From assembly GCA_016292015.1 (NCBI GenBank), contig JAEEZY010000010.1, positions 1-39,076 of the forward strand: a DNA stretch of 39,076 nucleotides, read 5' to 3'. The stretch is from Bacteroidales bacterium (GTDB taxonomy: Bacteria > Bacteroidota > Bacteroidia > Bacteroidales > P3). Of the stretch, positions 8,374 to 15,556 are shown in pieces. How positions within the stretch are numbered: position 1 is the first letter of the stretch; the number at the start of each line of letters is the position of its first letter. Position numbers and translations under genes: made by a program. Under the pieces are notes generated by a model. That model saw only the letters and a list, made by a program, of their open reading frames with translations. It was not told the origin of the DNA and searched no databases.

Positions 8374-10209
8374 CTAATCAACCGCTTGTCCGGCGGCGAT
8401 GCGGGCGCGTTTGCGCTCGATCTCGTCGAGGATGATCTTGCGGATGCGAAGGCTGTTTGGGGTTATCTCGAGATACTCGTCGTCGCGGATGTACTCCATC
8501 GCCTCTTCGAGGGAGAACTTGATGGCGGGCGAGCAGGTTGACTTGTCGTCGGCGCTCTTGGAGCGCATGTTGGTGAGGTTCTTGGCGGTGACGACATTGA
8601 TGACGATGTCGTTGCCCGGACGGAGGCTTTCGCCGATGACCTCGCCGCTGTAAACCATATCGCCCGGTTCGATGAAGAACGGGCCACGATCCTGCAGCTT
8701 GCTTATGCTGTATGCCGTTGCCTCGCCAGTTTCCTTGGCTATGAGGGCGCCATACTTGTGGTCGTCCATATCGCCTTTCCAAGGTTGGAACTCGAGGAAA
8801 CGGTGTGCGATGACCGCCTCGCCGTTGGTGGCGGTGAGGAGGGTGTTGCGGAGCCCTATGATGCCACGCGACGGGATGGTGAAGTCGAGCTGTACGCGGT
8901 CGCCCTTGGTTTCGATGGTGCCGACATCACCTTTGCGACGGGTGACGACATCGATGACCTTCGACGAGAACTCCTCGGGCACCAGCACCGTGAGTTGCTC
9001 GACAGGTTCGCATTTCTGCCCGTCAATCTCCTTGATGATGACTTTCGGCTGACCGACCTGGAGCTCGTAACCCTCGCGGCGCATGGTTTCGATAAGCACA
9101 GAGAGGTGCATGATGCCACGACCGTAAACGAGCAGAGCGTCGGGCGAGCCGGTCTCCTCGACACGTAGGGCGAGGTTCTTCTCGAGCTCTTTGAAGAGGC
9201 GGTCGCGCAGATGGCGTGAGGTCACATACTTGCCCTCTTTGCCGAAGAAAGGCGAGTTGTTGATTGTGAAGAGCATAGACATGGTAGGCTCGTCAACCTT
9301 GATGGGCGGCAGCGGTTCTGGGTTCTCGGCGTCGCAAACGGTGTCGCCGATTTCGAAAGCCACATTCTTGTCGAGGTCAAGCAACATAGCGCATATCTCG
9401 CCAGCTTCGACAGGAGTCTTGATGCGCTCCTTGCCGAGTCCTTCGAAGGTATAGAGTTCCTTTATCTTACTATGGATCTGCGTCTGATCGCGTTTTACGA
9501 GAGTGATAGCCTGACCTGCCTGGAGTGTTCCGCGGTTGAGGCGACCGACGGCGATGCGACCAAGATAGGAGCTGTAGTCGAGCGAGGATATCATCATCTG
9601 GGTGTTGCCCTCGGAGACCTTGGGAGCAGGGATGTGCTTGATGATGAGGTCCATGAGGTAGGAGATGTCTTCGGTCGGATTGTTCCAGTCTTCACCCATC
9701 CAGCCCTGTTTGGCGGAGCCGTAGGCGGTTGGGAAGTCGAGCTGTTCGTTGGTAGCGCCGAGGTTGAACATGAGGTCGAAGACCGCCTCCTGAGTAGCTT
9801 CAGGGTCGCAGTTGGGTTTGTCCACCTTGTTGACCACAACTATAGGTTTGAGGCCCAGTTCGATGGCTTTCTGAAGCACAAAACGCGTCTGAGGCATCGG
9901 GCCCTCGAAGGCGTCAACGACGAGGAGGACACCGTCGGCCATGTTGAGCACACGCTCGACCTCGCCGCCGAAGTCGCTGTGGCCAGGGGTGTCGATGATG
10001 TTGATCTTATAGTCGCGGTAGCGGACAGAGACATTCTTGGAGAGGATGGTGATGCCGCGCTCGCGCTCGAGGTCGTTGTTGTCGAGGATAAGCTCGCCGG
10101 TTTCCTGATTGTCGCGGAAGAGCTTGGCTTGATAGAGCATACGGTCGACAAGGGTGGTTTTACCGTGGTCGACGTGAGCGATGATGGCGATGTTGCGTAT
10201 GTTTTGCAT
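8374..10209 (-). CDS. typA: GTP-binding protein TypA/BipA
   Basis: TypA/BipA is a translational GTPase that binds the ribosome and helps 50S assembly and stress adaptation. The G domain is complete: P-loop AHVDHGKT at residues 11-18, switch region RERGITI near 50, DTPGHSDF and NKVDKPN. Domains II, III, V and the BipA-specific C-terminal domain follow. Conserved stretches include VNRIDTPDA-region equivalents, [17 protein letters not shown] and the C-terminal RIRKIILDE. The length of 611 is normal. It is monocistronic, transcribed opposite to its neighbours, with a -7 box at 10309-10316. Confidence 0.97.
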   Translation of the reverse strand: MQNIRNIAIIAHVDHGKTTLVDRMLYQAKLFRDNQETGELILDNNDLERERGITILSKNVSVRYRDYKINIIDTPGHSDFGGEVERVLNMADGVLLVVDAFEGPMPQTRFVLQKAIELGLKPIVVVNKVDKPNCDPEATQEAVFDLMFNLGATNEQLDFPTAYGSAKQGWMGEDWNNPTEDISYLMDLIIKHIPAPKVSEGNTQMMISSLDYSSYLGRIAVGRLNRGTLQAGQAITLVKRDQTQIHSKIKELYTFEGLGKERIKTPVEAGEICAMLLDLDKNVAFEIGDTVCDAENPEPLPPIKVDEPTMSMLFTINNSPFFGKEGKYVTSRHLRDRLFKELEKNLALRVEETGSPDALLVYGRGIMHLSVLIETMRREGYELQVGQPKVIIKEIDGQKCEPVEQLTVLVPEEFSSKVIDVVTRRKGDVGTIETKGDRVQLDFTIPSRGIIGLRNTLLTATNGEAVIAHRFLEFQPWKGDMDDHKYGALIAKETGEATAYSISKLQDRGPFFIEPGDMVYSGEVIGESLRPGNDIVINVVTAKNLTNMRSKSADDKSTCSPAIKFSLEEAMEYIRDDEYLEITPNSLRIRKIILDEIERKRARIAAGQAVD

Positions 10210-10308
10210 AGTCGATCTATTGTAGAATTATAAGGTTTGCTTCGCTTAAAGGGTTAAAAGGCTTTAAAAGAGTGAGATTGCAGACCAATAACTTTCAAAA
10301 AAGATTTG

Positions 10309-10316
10309 CAAAGATA
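10309..10316 (-). promoter_or_regulatory. typA promoter -7 box
   Basis: On the minus strand this reads TATCTTTG followed by CA, a strong Bacteroidetes -7 match ~100 bases before the typA start. No convincing -33 element was seen. Confidence 0.6.
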
Positions 10317-10493
10317 CAATTTTTTCGGCACATTCTTTCGTTTTACCTTGAGTTGCGCTTCCAAGTTGAAATCAGGGGGGCGCTTCGCTATCGAAATGCG
10401 AGGGCTTTTCTTCACATTACAAAATACATCAATCAAATTCAAAAAGTTTCTAAATTTTTGGCGGCGGGGGTTGGCAGGATGGGATTTGTTTTG

Positions 10494-10501
10494 TATCTTT
10501 G
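10494..10501 (+). promoter_or_regulatory. Plus-strand promoter with no obvious gene
   Basis: TATCTTTG -7 box with TTG at 10471-10473 (20-base spacer), a good Bacteroidetes promoter. The nearest annotated plus-strand gene starts 440 bases further on and has its own -7 box. A short RNA or small peptide may be transcribed from here. Confidence 0.5.
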
Positions 10502-10535
10502 TAAACTGAAGGAATCGGTCTTATATCATTATATA

Positions 10536-10625
10536 ATGCGATGTATCAATCATATAGGTTCGCTTTCATGGGTTTCCAATCCGTTTTTGGCAGCGATGCT
10601 ACAGTATGTAACATACTGTCAATAA
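10536..10625 (+). CDS. Possible 29-residue small protein or part of an sRNA
   Basis: ATG-started frame of 29 codons beginning ~34 bases after the -7 box at 10494. The peptide has a hydrophobic middle (FLAAMLQYV) and two cysteines. The 19-bp dyad 10601-10619 lies inside its 3' end. Purine-rich GAAGGA (10508-10513) is rather far upstream for a ribosome site. Coding potential is unproven; a non-coding RNA is equally possible. Confidence 0.2.
   Translation: MRCINHIGSLSWVSNPFLAAMLQYVTYCQ
10601..10619. repeat. 19-bp perfect dyad
   Basis: ACAGTATGT and ACATACTGT form a perfect inverted repeat around a central A. It could be an operator, or a hairpin (7-bp stem, 5-base loop), followed by CAATAAAAAATT rather than a T-run. 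Confidence 0.7.
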
Positions 10626-10657
10626 AAAATTAAACAAATCACTTTCGTTTTACTTCT

Positions 10658-10690
10658 GTATCACTGATGTATCAGTGAGGTATTACTGAT
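10658..10690. repeat. 11-bp tandem repeat with internal dyad
   Basis: Three successive units read GTATCACTGAT, GTATCAGTGAG and GTATTACTGAT. Units 1 and 2 are also complementary (CACTGAT and ATCAGTG), making a short hairpin. Confidence 0.7.
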
Positions 10691-10861
10691 GTTCAGGGTA
10701 TAGGGTATATTCGAGACCCATAGGTGGTATCTTCGAGGTTTCTTCGTGTATGGTATTAGCATGGTGTATGGGGTTGCTGTGCCTTGCGGGGGCCCGGGAT
10801 TTGTAAATTCATATCGAACATTTTGAAAGATTGTATTAACGAGCGAACGTATCGCACTCTG

Positions 10862-10877
10862 TTGCAATTAATTGCAA
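10862..10877. promoter_or_regulatory. 16-bp perfect palindrome upstream of a promoter
   Basis: TTGCAATT followed by AATTGCAA is a perfect 16-bp palindrome, 30 bases upstream of the -7 box at 10908. The position suits an activator or repressor site for the gene at 10941. The binding protein is unknown. Confidence 0.45.
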
Positions 10878-10907
10878 TTCTTAAAGTGTGAAGCTGGATT
10901 TTTTTTG

Positions 10908-10915
10908 TAACTTTG
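10908..10915 (+). promoter_or_regulatory. Promoter -7 box for the membrane protein/rnhB pair
   Basis: TAACTTTG fits TAnnTTTG and is followed by GAGGAG (10928-10933), a good Shine-Dalgarno site ahead of the GTG at 10941. Confidence 0.6.
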
Positions 10916-10940
10916 CGTCTTTAAAAGAGGAGCACAAGGC

Positions 10941-11903
10941 GTGATAAAGATATTCAAAACTAACGGAGTGTTGCAGATTGCGATAATAGTTGCTGCTGTT
11001 GTTGCGATCTGGATTGGCTCGTTTGTGAAACCTGTGGAGATGGCAGAGGACGGGCTGTGCGGACCTGTTTACAGGTTGATAGCGATGGGGCTTGCGGGAT
11101 TGCCGACGGTGAGCACGCTGGTGGCGCTGTTGCTGACGCTGACGGAGGGGTACTTGCTGAACAGGCTGCTGTATAAGAAGGGGCTGATACCATTGAACAC
11201 GCTGATGCCACTGCTGATGTATGTTATAGTGTCCGGGATTGGGGTGCGGAGCTGCGGTATGAGGCCCGAGGTGGTGGCGAACCTGTGGTTGATGCTGGCT
11301 CTGATGTCGATGATGCCGAAGGAGAATATGATTATGGAGGAGGGGAGGATATTCAACACGGGTCTGTGGTGCTCGATGGCGGTGCTGACGTGGATACCGT
11401 CGGTGTATGTGCTGGTGCCGATAGCGATAGGTCAAATAACGTACAAGATGTACAAAGGTAGAGAGTGGGCGGTGAGCCTGCTAGGACTGATGGCGCCGAT
11501 AATCATAGTGCTGACGGCGATGTTCATGACGGACGAGATTGGAGAGACAGCCGAATATGCGAAGACGCTGGCGAGCGGGCTTGGTGTGAGGTACGACGGC
11601 GGAGGGTGGTCGATTGCGGAAACGGCGGTGCTGGCTGTGTTCGCGATTGCGACGACGGTGGGCACGGTGACTCTGCTGTTCGGGAAGACGGTGGTGCAGA
11701 GGAAACACGGCATGGTGTTTGTGAGTTTGCTGATATTCAGCGTGGCGTCGATGTTTTACGGGAACCTGATGCCGGTGGACGGAGAGCCGTTCGCAATAGT
11801 GCTGGCGACGACGGGAAGCATATTCTTGATAGAGAAGAAAAAGAGGCTATGGATATACGACATAGTGATTGCCGCGATGTTTTTAACCAGTTTGTTTCTT
11901 TGA
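10941..11903 (+). CDS. Polytopic membrane protein of unknown function (DUF6427-like)
   Basis: A 320-residue protein with about eight hydrophobic segments (first at ~10-28, then ~42-70, ~84-102, ~112-125, ~140-160, ~175-195, ~225-248 and a C-terminal group at ~258-320) and short charged loops. It resembles Bacteroidetes membrane proteins classed as DUF6427, but the assignment is from general appearance only. The start is GTG with an AG-rich ribosome site. Seven bases separate it from rnhB, so they form an operon. Codons are overwhelmingly G-ending (CTG, GTG, ACG, AGG), unlike the C-ending gyrB or typA. The stop codon is part of TTGAATTGTGAATGAC, a dispersed-repeat word. Confidence 0.75.
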   Translation: MIKIFKTNGVLQIAIIVAAVVAIWIGSFVKPVEMAEDGLCGPVYRLIAMGLAGLPTVSTLVALLLTLTEGYLLNRLLYKKGLIPLNTLMPLLMYVIVSGIGVRSCGMRPEVVANLWLMLALMSMMPKENMIMEEGRIFNTGLWCSMAVLTWIPSVYVLVPIAIGQITYKMYKGREWAVSLLGLMAPIIIVLTAMFMTDEIGETAEYAKTLASGLGVRYDGGGWSIAETAVLAVFAIATTVGTVTLLFGKTVVQRKHGMVFVSLLIFSVASMFYGNLMPVDGEPFAIVLATTGSIFLIEKKKRLWIYDIVIAAMFLTSLFL

Positions 11904-11910
11904 ATTGTGA

Positions 11911-12501
11911 ATGACGATGCTGAAAGAGAGCCATACAGGTAAGCTGCTGGAATGCGGTTGCGACGAAGCCGGACGAGGATGTCTGGCGGGCCCGGTGTTT
12001 GCGGCGGCGGTGATACTGCCGAAAGGATACAGGAACGAGAGACTGAACGACTCGAAAAAGCTGACGGCGAAGCAGCGCGAGGAGCTCAGGGGCGAGATAG
12101 AGAGGGATGCGCTGGCGTGGGCGGTGGCGAGTGTAGATAACGAGGGGATAGACCAAATGAACATATTGAGAGCGTCGATGCATGCGATGAATCTGGCAAT
12201 AGAGCAGTTGGCGACAAAGCCAGAATGGCTGCTTATAGACGGCAACCGGTTCTACAACGAGACGGAAACGGGATATACATGCATCGTGAAGGGCGACGGG
12301 AAGTATATGTCGATAGCTGCGGCCTCAATACTGGCCAAGACGCACAGGGACGAATTTATGAATCGGATAGATGCAGAATATCCAGGATATGGCTGGAAGA
12401 AGAACAAAGGATACCCGACGGCAGCCCACTACAAGGCAATAGCGGAACTCGGGGCGACACCATACCACAGGCGGACGTTCAAGCTTGTGATTAGTGATTA
12501 G
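11911..12501 (+). CDS. rnhB: Ribonuclease HII
   Basis: RNase HII cuts RNA in RNA-DNA hybrids and starts ribonucleotide excision repair. The catalytic DEAGRG motif is at residues 18-23. The other acidic residues lie in LLIDGN (near 110) and in the helix around KTHRDEFM. Also present are NDSKKL and KGDGKYMSIAAASILAK. The length of 196 is normal. The sequence after TFKL is VISD and stop, encoded entirely by the GTGATTAGTGATTAG dispersed repeat, so the natural C-terminus has been replaced or extended by repeat DNA. Codon choice is G-ending with AGG/AGA arginine, as in its operon partner. Confidence 0.95.
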   Translation: MTMLKESHTGKLLECGCDEAGRGCLAGPVFAAAVILPKGYRNERLNDSKKLTAKQREELRGEIERDALAWAVASVDNEGIDQMNILRASMHAMNLAIEQLATKPEWLLIDGNRFYNETETGYTCIVKGDGKYMSIAAASILAKTHRDEFMNRIDAEYPGYGWKKNKGYPTAAHYKAIAELGATPYHRRTFKLVISD

Positions 12502-12616
12502 TGATTAGTTATGGCACTTGACTGGAGGCAATAAAAAGGCTGTTGCGACGTTAATTAGTGAAGTTGTGAATTGTGAAATTGTGAATTGACAAATGAATGG
12601 TGAATTGGAGAATAGA
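12487..12616. repeat. Dispersed TTAGTGA / GAATTGTGAA repeat cluster after rnhB
   Basis: Three GTGATTA units (12487-12507) overlap the rnhB stop. After 45 unrelated bases follow TTAGTGAAGTTGTGAATTGTGAAATTGTGAATTGACAAATG-type words (12554-12594) and another GTGAATTGGAGAATAGAC word. The cluster fills the gap to the next gene. Confidence 0.7.
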
Positions 12617-12627
12617 CAGAAACGACT

Positions 12628-13185
12628 ATGGCAAATCCATTTAAGAGAATAAAACAGAAATACCTGCTGAAAAACCTGCGAAGCCGGAAGCACCTGAAAG
12701 AGATAAAAAACATGGACCAGGTGCGTACGATAGGCATCGTGTTTCACCTCGGCGACGAACTGTCATGGAAATACCTCTACGCCATAGTGATGGAACTCGA
12801 ACACTCGAACCGCAGGGTGCACATGATATGCGACCAGGTAAACGGTCAGGAAATGACCTATATCATAACACACTCGCAGACGACTATATGCCACGAGAAG
12901 GAAGACTTCGACATGTGGGGAGTGCCTCACGATAGCTCAACCGAGAACTTCCTGACGCGGAAGTACGATGTGCTGATCGACGTGACAGGCGGAGACTCGT
13001 TTTTCTCGCAATACATGGTGCTGAAGGCCGACGCCGACTTGAACATCACATATATAGACGACAGCGACAAGCCTAGCGAGAACGTGATGGATATGTACGA
13101 CATGACCATACACGGGAACGGACCGATAGACTTGCCTGCGTTTTTCGAGAATGTATGCAACTATCTGCAAATGGTGAGGAAATAG
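12628..13185 (+). CDS. DUF6913-like conserved Bacteroidales protein
   Basis: A 185-residue cytoplasmic protein, probably a member of the uncharacterised Bacteroidales family DUF6913 (assignment from memory). It has a basic N-terminus (KRIKQKYLLKNLRSRKHLKEIKN), then an alternating strand/helix pattern: IGIVFHLG, YLYAIVMELE, TYIITHSQTTICHEKEDFDMWGVP and DVLIDVTGGDSFFSQYMVLKADADLNITYI. The acidic DVTGGDS loop suggests a Rossmann-like fold, but no enzyme motif is clear. It directly precedes dapA. Its stop lies in a TAGTGAATTGAC repeat word. Confidence 0.7.
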   Translation: MANPFKRIKQKYLLKNLRSRKHLKEIKNMDQVRTIGIVFHLGDELSWKYLYAIVMELEHSNRRVHMICDQVNGQEMTYIITHSQTTICHEKEDFDMWGVPHDSSTENFLTRKYDVLIDVTGGDSFFSQYMVLKADADLNITYIDDSDKPSENVMDMYDMTIHGNGPIDLPAFFENVCNYLQMVRK

Positions 13186-13252
13186 TGAATTGACAATAGT
13201 AGATTATCAGCACAGACACAGTAACAAATCAACATATTTAACGAATCAACAC

Positions 13253-14146
13253 ATGAAAGGACTTTTTACCGGAACCGGTGTGGCACTAGTGACACCATTT
13301 AGAAAGCAATCAACAATCGACTTCTCGCGACTTGAGACACTGATTGACAATATCATAGAATCTGGCGTAAACTATATCGTGGCACTCGGCACCACAAGCG
13401 AGGCAGCCACCATGACCGAAAACGAACGGGCCGCAATACAGGATTTCGTGATAGAGGCAGTAGCCGACAGAGTGCCGATAATGCTGGGCATGGGGGGCAA
13501 CAACACACAGGCGGTGCTGGACTCAATAAACAGCACCAACTTTGAAGGCATCAGCGGAATACTCTCTGTGGCGCCTTACTACAACAAGCCCCAGCAGCGA
13601 GGCCTTGCCCAACACTTCAAAATCATAGCCGAAACATCGCCCGTTCCAGTGATAATATACAACGTACCGGGTAGGACCGGCTGCAACATCAGTGCAGAAA
13701 CCACGCTGCAGCTTGCCAACGAGTGCCCCAACATTATAGGCATCAAGGAGGCGAGCGGCAACCTGCAGCAGATAATGCAGATACTGCATAGCAAACCGTC
13801 CAACTTCCAAGTGCTTTCGGGCGACGACGCGCTCACGCTGCCGATGATTGCACTCGGAGCCACAGGAGTCATCTCGGTGGCGGCAAACGCAATGCCGAAA
13901 GAGATGTCGCAGATGGTGAGCCTGGCACTCAAAGGAGATTTCAAGAAAGCACAGCAACTGCACTACAAGATGCTGCCACTCATGAACGCCCTTTTCGAGG
14001 AAGGCAACCCCGCAGGAGTGAAAGCCCTGCTGGAGATAGTGAGCAAAGGCCAGTTCACCAACGCGCTGCGCCTGCCACTAGTGAAGGTCAGCAAGCCATT
14101 GTACAACAAGATTGCATCACTATACGATTCATTTATCGCAAAATAG
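13253..14146 (+). CDS. dapA: 4-hydroxy-tetrahydrodipicolinate synthase
   Basis: DapA condenses pyruvate with aspartate semialdehyde in lysine and diaminopimelate biosynthesis. The class I aldolase TIM barrel is complete: LGTTSEAATM at ~46-54 (pyruvate-binding TT), PYYNKPQQRGL near 109, Tyr136 in IIYNVPGRTG, and the Schiff-base Lys165 in GIKEASG. The length of 297 is normal. An in-frame ATG at 13190 would add 21 unconserved residues; the ATG at 13253 gives the family start KGLFTGTGVALVTPF. It is followed after 39 bases by the polyprenyl synthase gene. Confidence 0.96.
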   Translation: MKGLFTGTGVALVTPFRKQSTIDFSRLETLIDNIIESGVNYIVALGTTSEAATMTENERAAIQDFVIEAVADRVPIMLGMGGNNTQAVLDSINSTNFEGISGILSVAPYYNKPQQRGLAQHFKIIAETSPVPVIIYNVPGRTGCNISAETTLQLANECPNIIGIKEASGNLQQIMQILHSKPSNFQVLSGDDALTLPMIALGATGVISVAANAMPKEMSQMVSLALKGDFKKAQQLHYKMLPLMNALFEEGNPAGVKALLEIVSKGQFTNALRLPLVKVSKPLYNKIASLYDSFIAK

Positions 14147-14185
14147 GGAGCAGCGAGCGTAGAACAACAAAAGAACCAGTCAGAG

Positions 14186-14974
14186 GTGTCGAAACACGCA
14201 CTCGATAACATAAAGTCCATCATCTCGGAGCCGTTGCAGCAGGCACGCAGCGAATACGAGCAGCACCTGCACAGCGGAGTGTCGCTGCTGCAGGAGGTAA
14301 ACGACTACGTCAGCGCCCACAAAGGGAAAGAGTTGCGAACCATACTAGTGCTGCTTTCCGCATGTGCGGCAAGCGGAACAGAGAAGTCCATCACAGCATC
14401 CATCATAAAGAGTGCCGCAGCCATGGAGATGCTTCACAATGCCACTCTGATGCACGACGATGTCGTTGACGAAGCCACAGAACGACGCGGAAGCCCATCG
14501 GTAAGACAACACTGGAACAACAAGCTGGCGGTGCTCTGCGGCGACTACTACCTGGCGCAGGTGATGCGACTTTTGCAAGAAATCGACGACAGAAAGGCTT
14601 TCGAAACAGTCAACCGCACCGTGACAGAGATGAGCGAAGGCGAAGTGCTGCAACAACAATACATTGCCTCGGGCCGTCTTGACCGCGACATTTACTACGA
14701 TATACTGCGTCGCAAGACAGCCAGCCTGATGCAAGCATGCTGCGAACTGGGAGACCCACGCATGAAAGACTTTGGAGCCCACTACGGGATGGCATTCCAA
14801 CTATGGGACGACCTGAACGACTACGCCGAGGACACCACATTGCCCAGACCTTCGGAAAGAGAGCTTCTTGTCAAAAAAAACGAGCAGATAGCCGAAGCAC
14901 AAAAAAGCATCTCCACTCTCCCACCGTCAAAATACAAAGACGCAATAACCGAATTGTTAACGGTACTAAACTAA
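14186..14974 (+). CDS. Short polyprenyl synthetase (trans-isoprenyl diphosphate synthase-like)
   Basis: The fold and active-site order match chain-elongating isoprenyl diphosphate synthases. The IPP-binding region is GKELRTILVLLSA in place of the usual GKRIRP. The first aspartate-rich motif is MHDDVVDEATERRG (~90-103), followed by VLCGDYYLAQ, and the second is QLWDDLNDY (~211-219). At 262 residues it is about 60 shorter than usual. The conserved GKPxGxD...GKxTLP region after the second motif is missing, and the chain passes almost directly to a C-terminal helix. Start GTG at 14186 is the only good candidate after the dapA stop. It may be a functional short variant or a decayed paralogue of the main octaprenyl synthase. 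Confidence 0.8.
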   Translation: MSKHALDNIKSIISEPLQQARSEYEQHLHSGVSLLQEVNDYVSAHKGKELRTILVLLSACAASGTEKSITASIIKSAAAMEMLHNATLMHDDVVDEATERRGSPSVRQHWNNKLAVLCGDYYLAQVMRLLQEIDDRKAFETVNRTVTEMSEGEVLQQQYIASGRLDRDIYYDILRRKTASLMQACCELGDPRMKDFGAHYGMAFQLWDDLNDYAEDTTLPRPSERELLVKKNEQIAEAQKSISTLPPSKYKDAITELLTVLN

Positions 14975-15007
14975 CAGTAATACAGATAAATCCAAAAGCA
15001 CAACATT

Positions 15008-15508
15008 ATGAAACGCTTACTTATGACCCTTGTGTTGGTTACAGCAACGGCATTCGCTTATGCACAGAACGCCAAAATGCCGGACAACATCACACTGAAA
15101 AGTCTCGACGGGCAGTCGGTTCAGTCGTCCGTAATCCAGAACGACGGCAAGCCTATCATCATCAGTTTCTGGGCCACATGGTGCAAGCCCTGCAACAAGG
15201 AGCTCAACGCCATACGCGAAGTATATGAAGAGTGGCAGGAAGAGACTGGAGTGAAGCTGGTAGCCATCTCCATTGACGACGCCCGCTCGGCATCTCGTGT
15301 AAAACCCCATGTTGACGGCAACGACTGGCCCTACGAGGTCTATCTCGACCAGAACCAAGACTTCAAGCGCGCCATGAACGTGGTCAACGTGCCACACACC
15401 TTCATCCTCAACGGTGAGGGCGAGATAGTGTGGCAGCACACCTCTTACGTTGACGGCAGCGAGGAAGAACTCATCGAAGAAGTGCGCAAACTGGTAAATG
15501 GACAGTAG
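15008..15508 (+). CDS. TlpA-like secreted thioredoxin-fold protein
   Basis: A periplasmic TlpA/ResA-type thiol-disulfide protein. A Sec signal peptide ends at AYAQ (residue 20). The redox motif WCKPC has its cysteines at 59 and 62 in FWATWCKPCNKEL, and the cis-proline loop is NVPHTFIL near 130. The length of 166 is normal. It opens a run with the outer-membrane protein at 15557 and the Omp28-like lipoprotein at 17247, whose thioredoxin-like domain also carries a CxxC. The context suggests a shared envelope redox or chaperone task. Confidence 0.92.
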   Translation: MKRLLMTLVLVTATAFAYAQNAKMPDNITLKSLDGQSVQSSVIQNDGKPIIISFWATWCKPCNKELNAIREVYEEWQEETGVKLVAISIDDARSASRVKPHVDGNDWPYEVYLDQNQDFKRAMNVVNVPHTFILNGEGEIVWQHTSYVDGSEEELIEEVRKLVNGQ

Positions 15509-15556
15509 TCAGTTCCGAGTTTATATTTTCATGTTTCAAGAAGTCTGTTGTTCAAA

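Larger units (their letters stand above)
10317..10907. other. Gene-poor interval with promoter, dyads and short tandem repeats
   Basis: No convincing protein gene. It contains a plus-strand promoter (10494-10501), a possible 29-codon frame, a 19-bp dyad (10601-10619), an 11-bp tandem repeat (10658-10690) and a 16-bp palindrome (10862-10877). The stretch 10691-10800 is full of GGTAT/GTATGG words and a G/C block (GGGGGCCCGGG). The rest shows nothing I recognise. Confidence 0.6.

Noticed and set aside
9472..10233. Plus-strand open frame (253 codons) opposite typA
   Set aside because: Shadow of typA, with no motif and biased composition.
10272..10625. 117-codon plus-strand frame upstream of typA
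   Set aside because: It contains the typA promoter on one strand and a plus-strand promoter inside it. Only its last 29 codons are downstream of that promoter.
13190..13252. Longer N-terminus for dapA
   Set aside because: The extra 21 residues lie in repeat-like intergenic DNA and do not fit the family, while the ATG at 13253 gives the conserved start.
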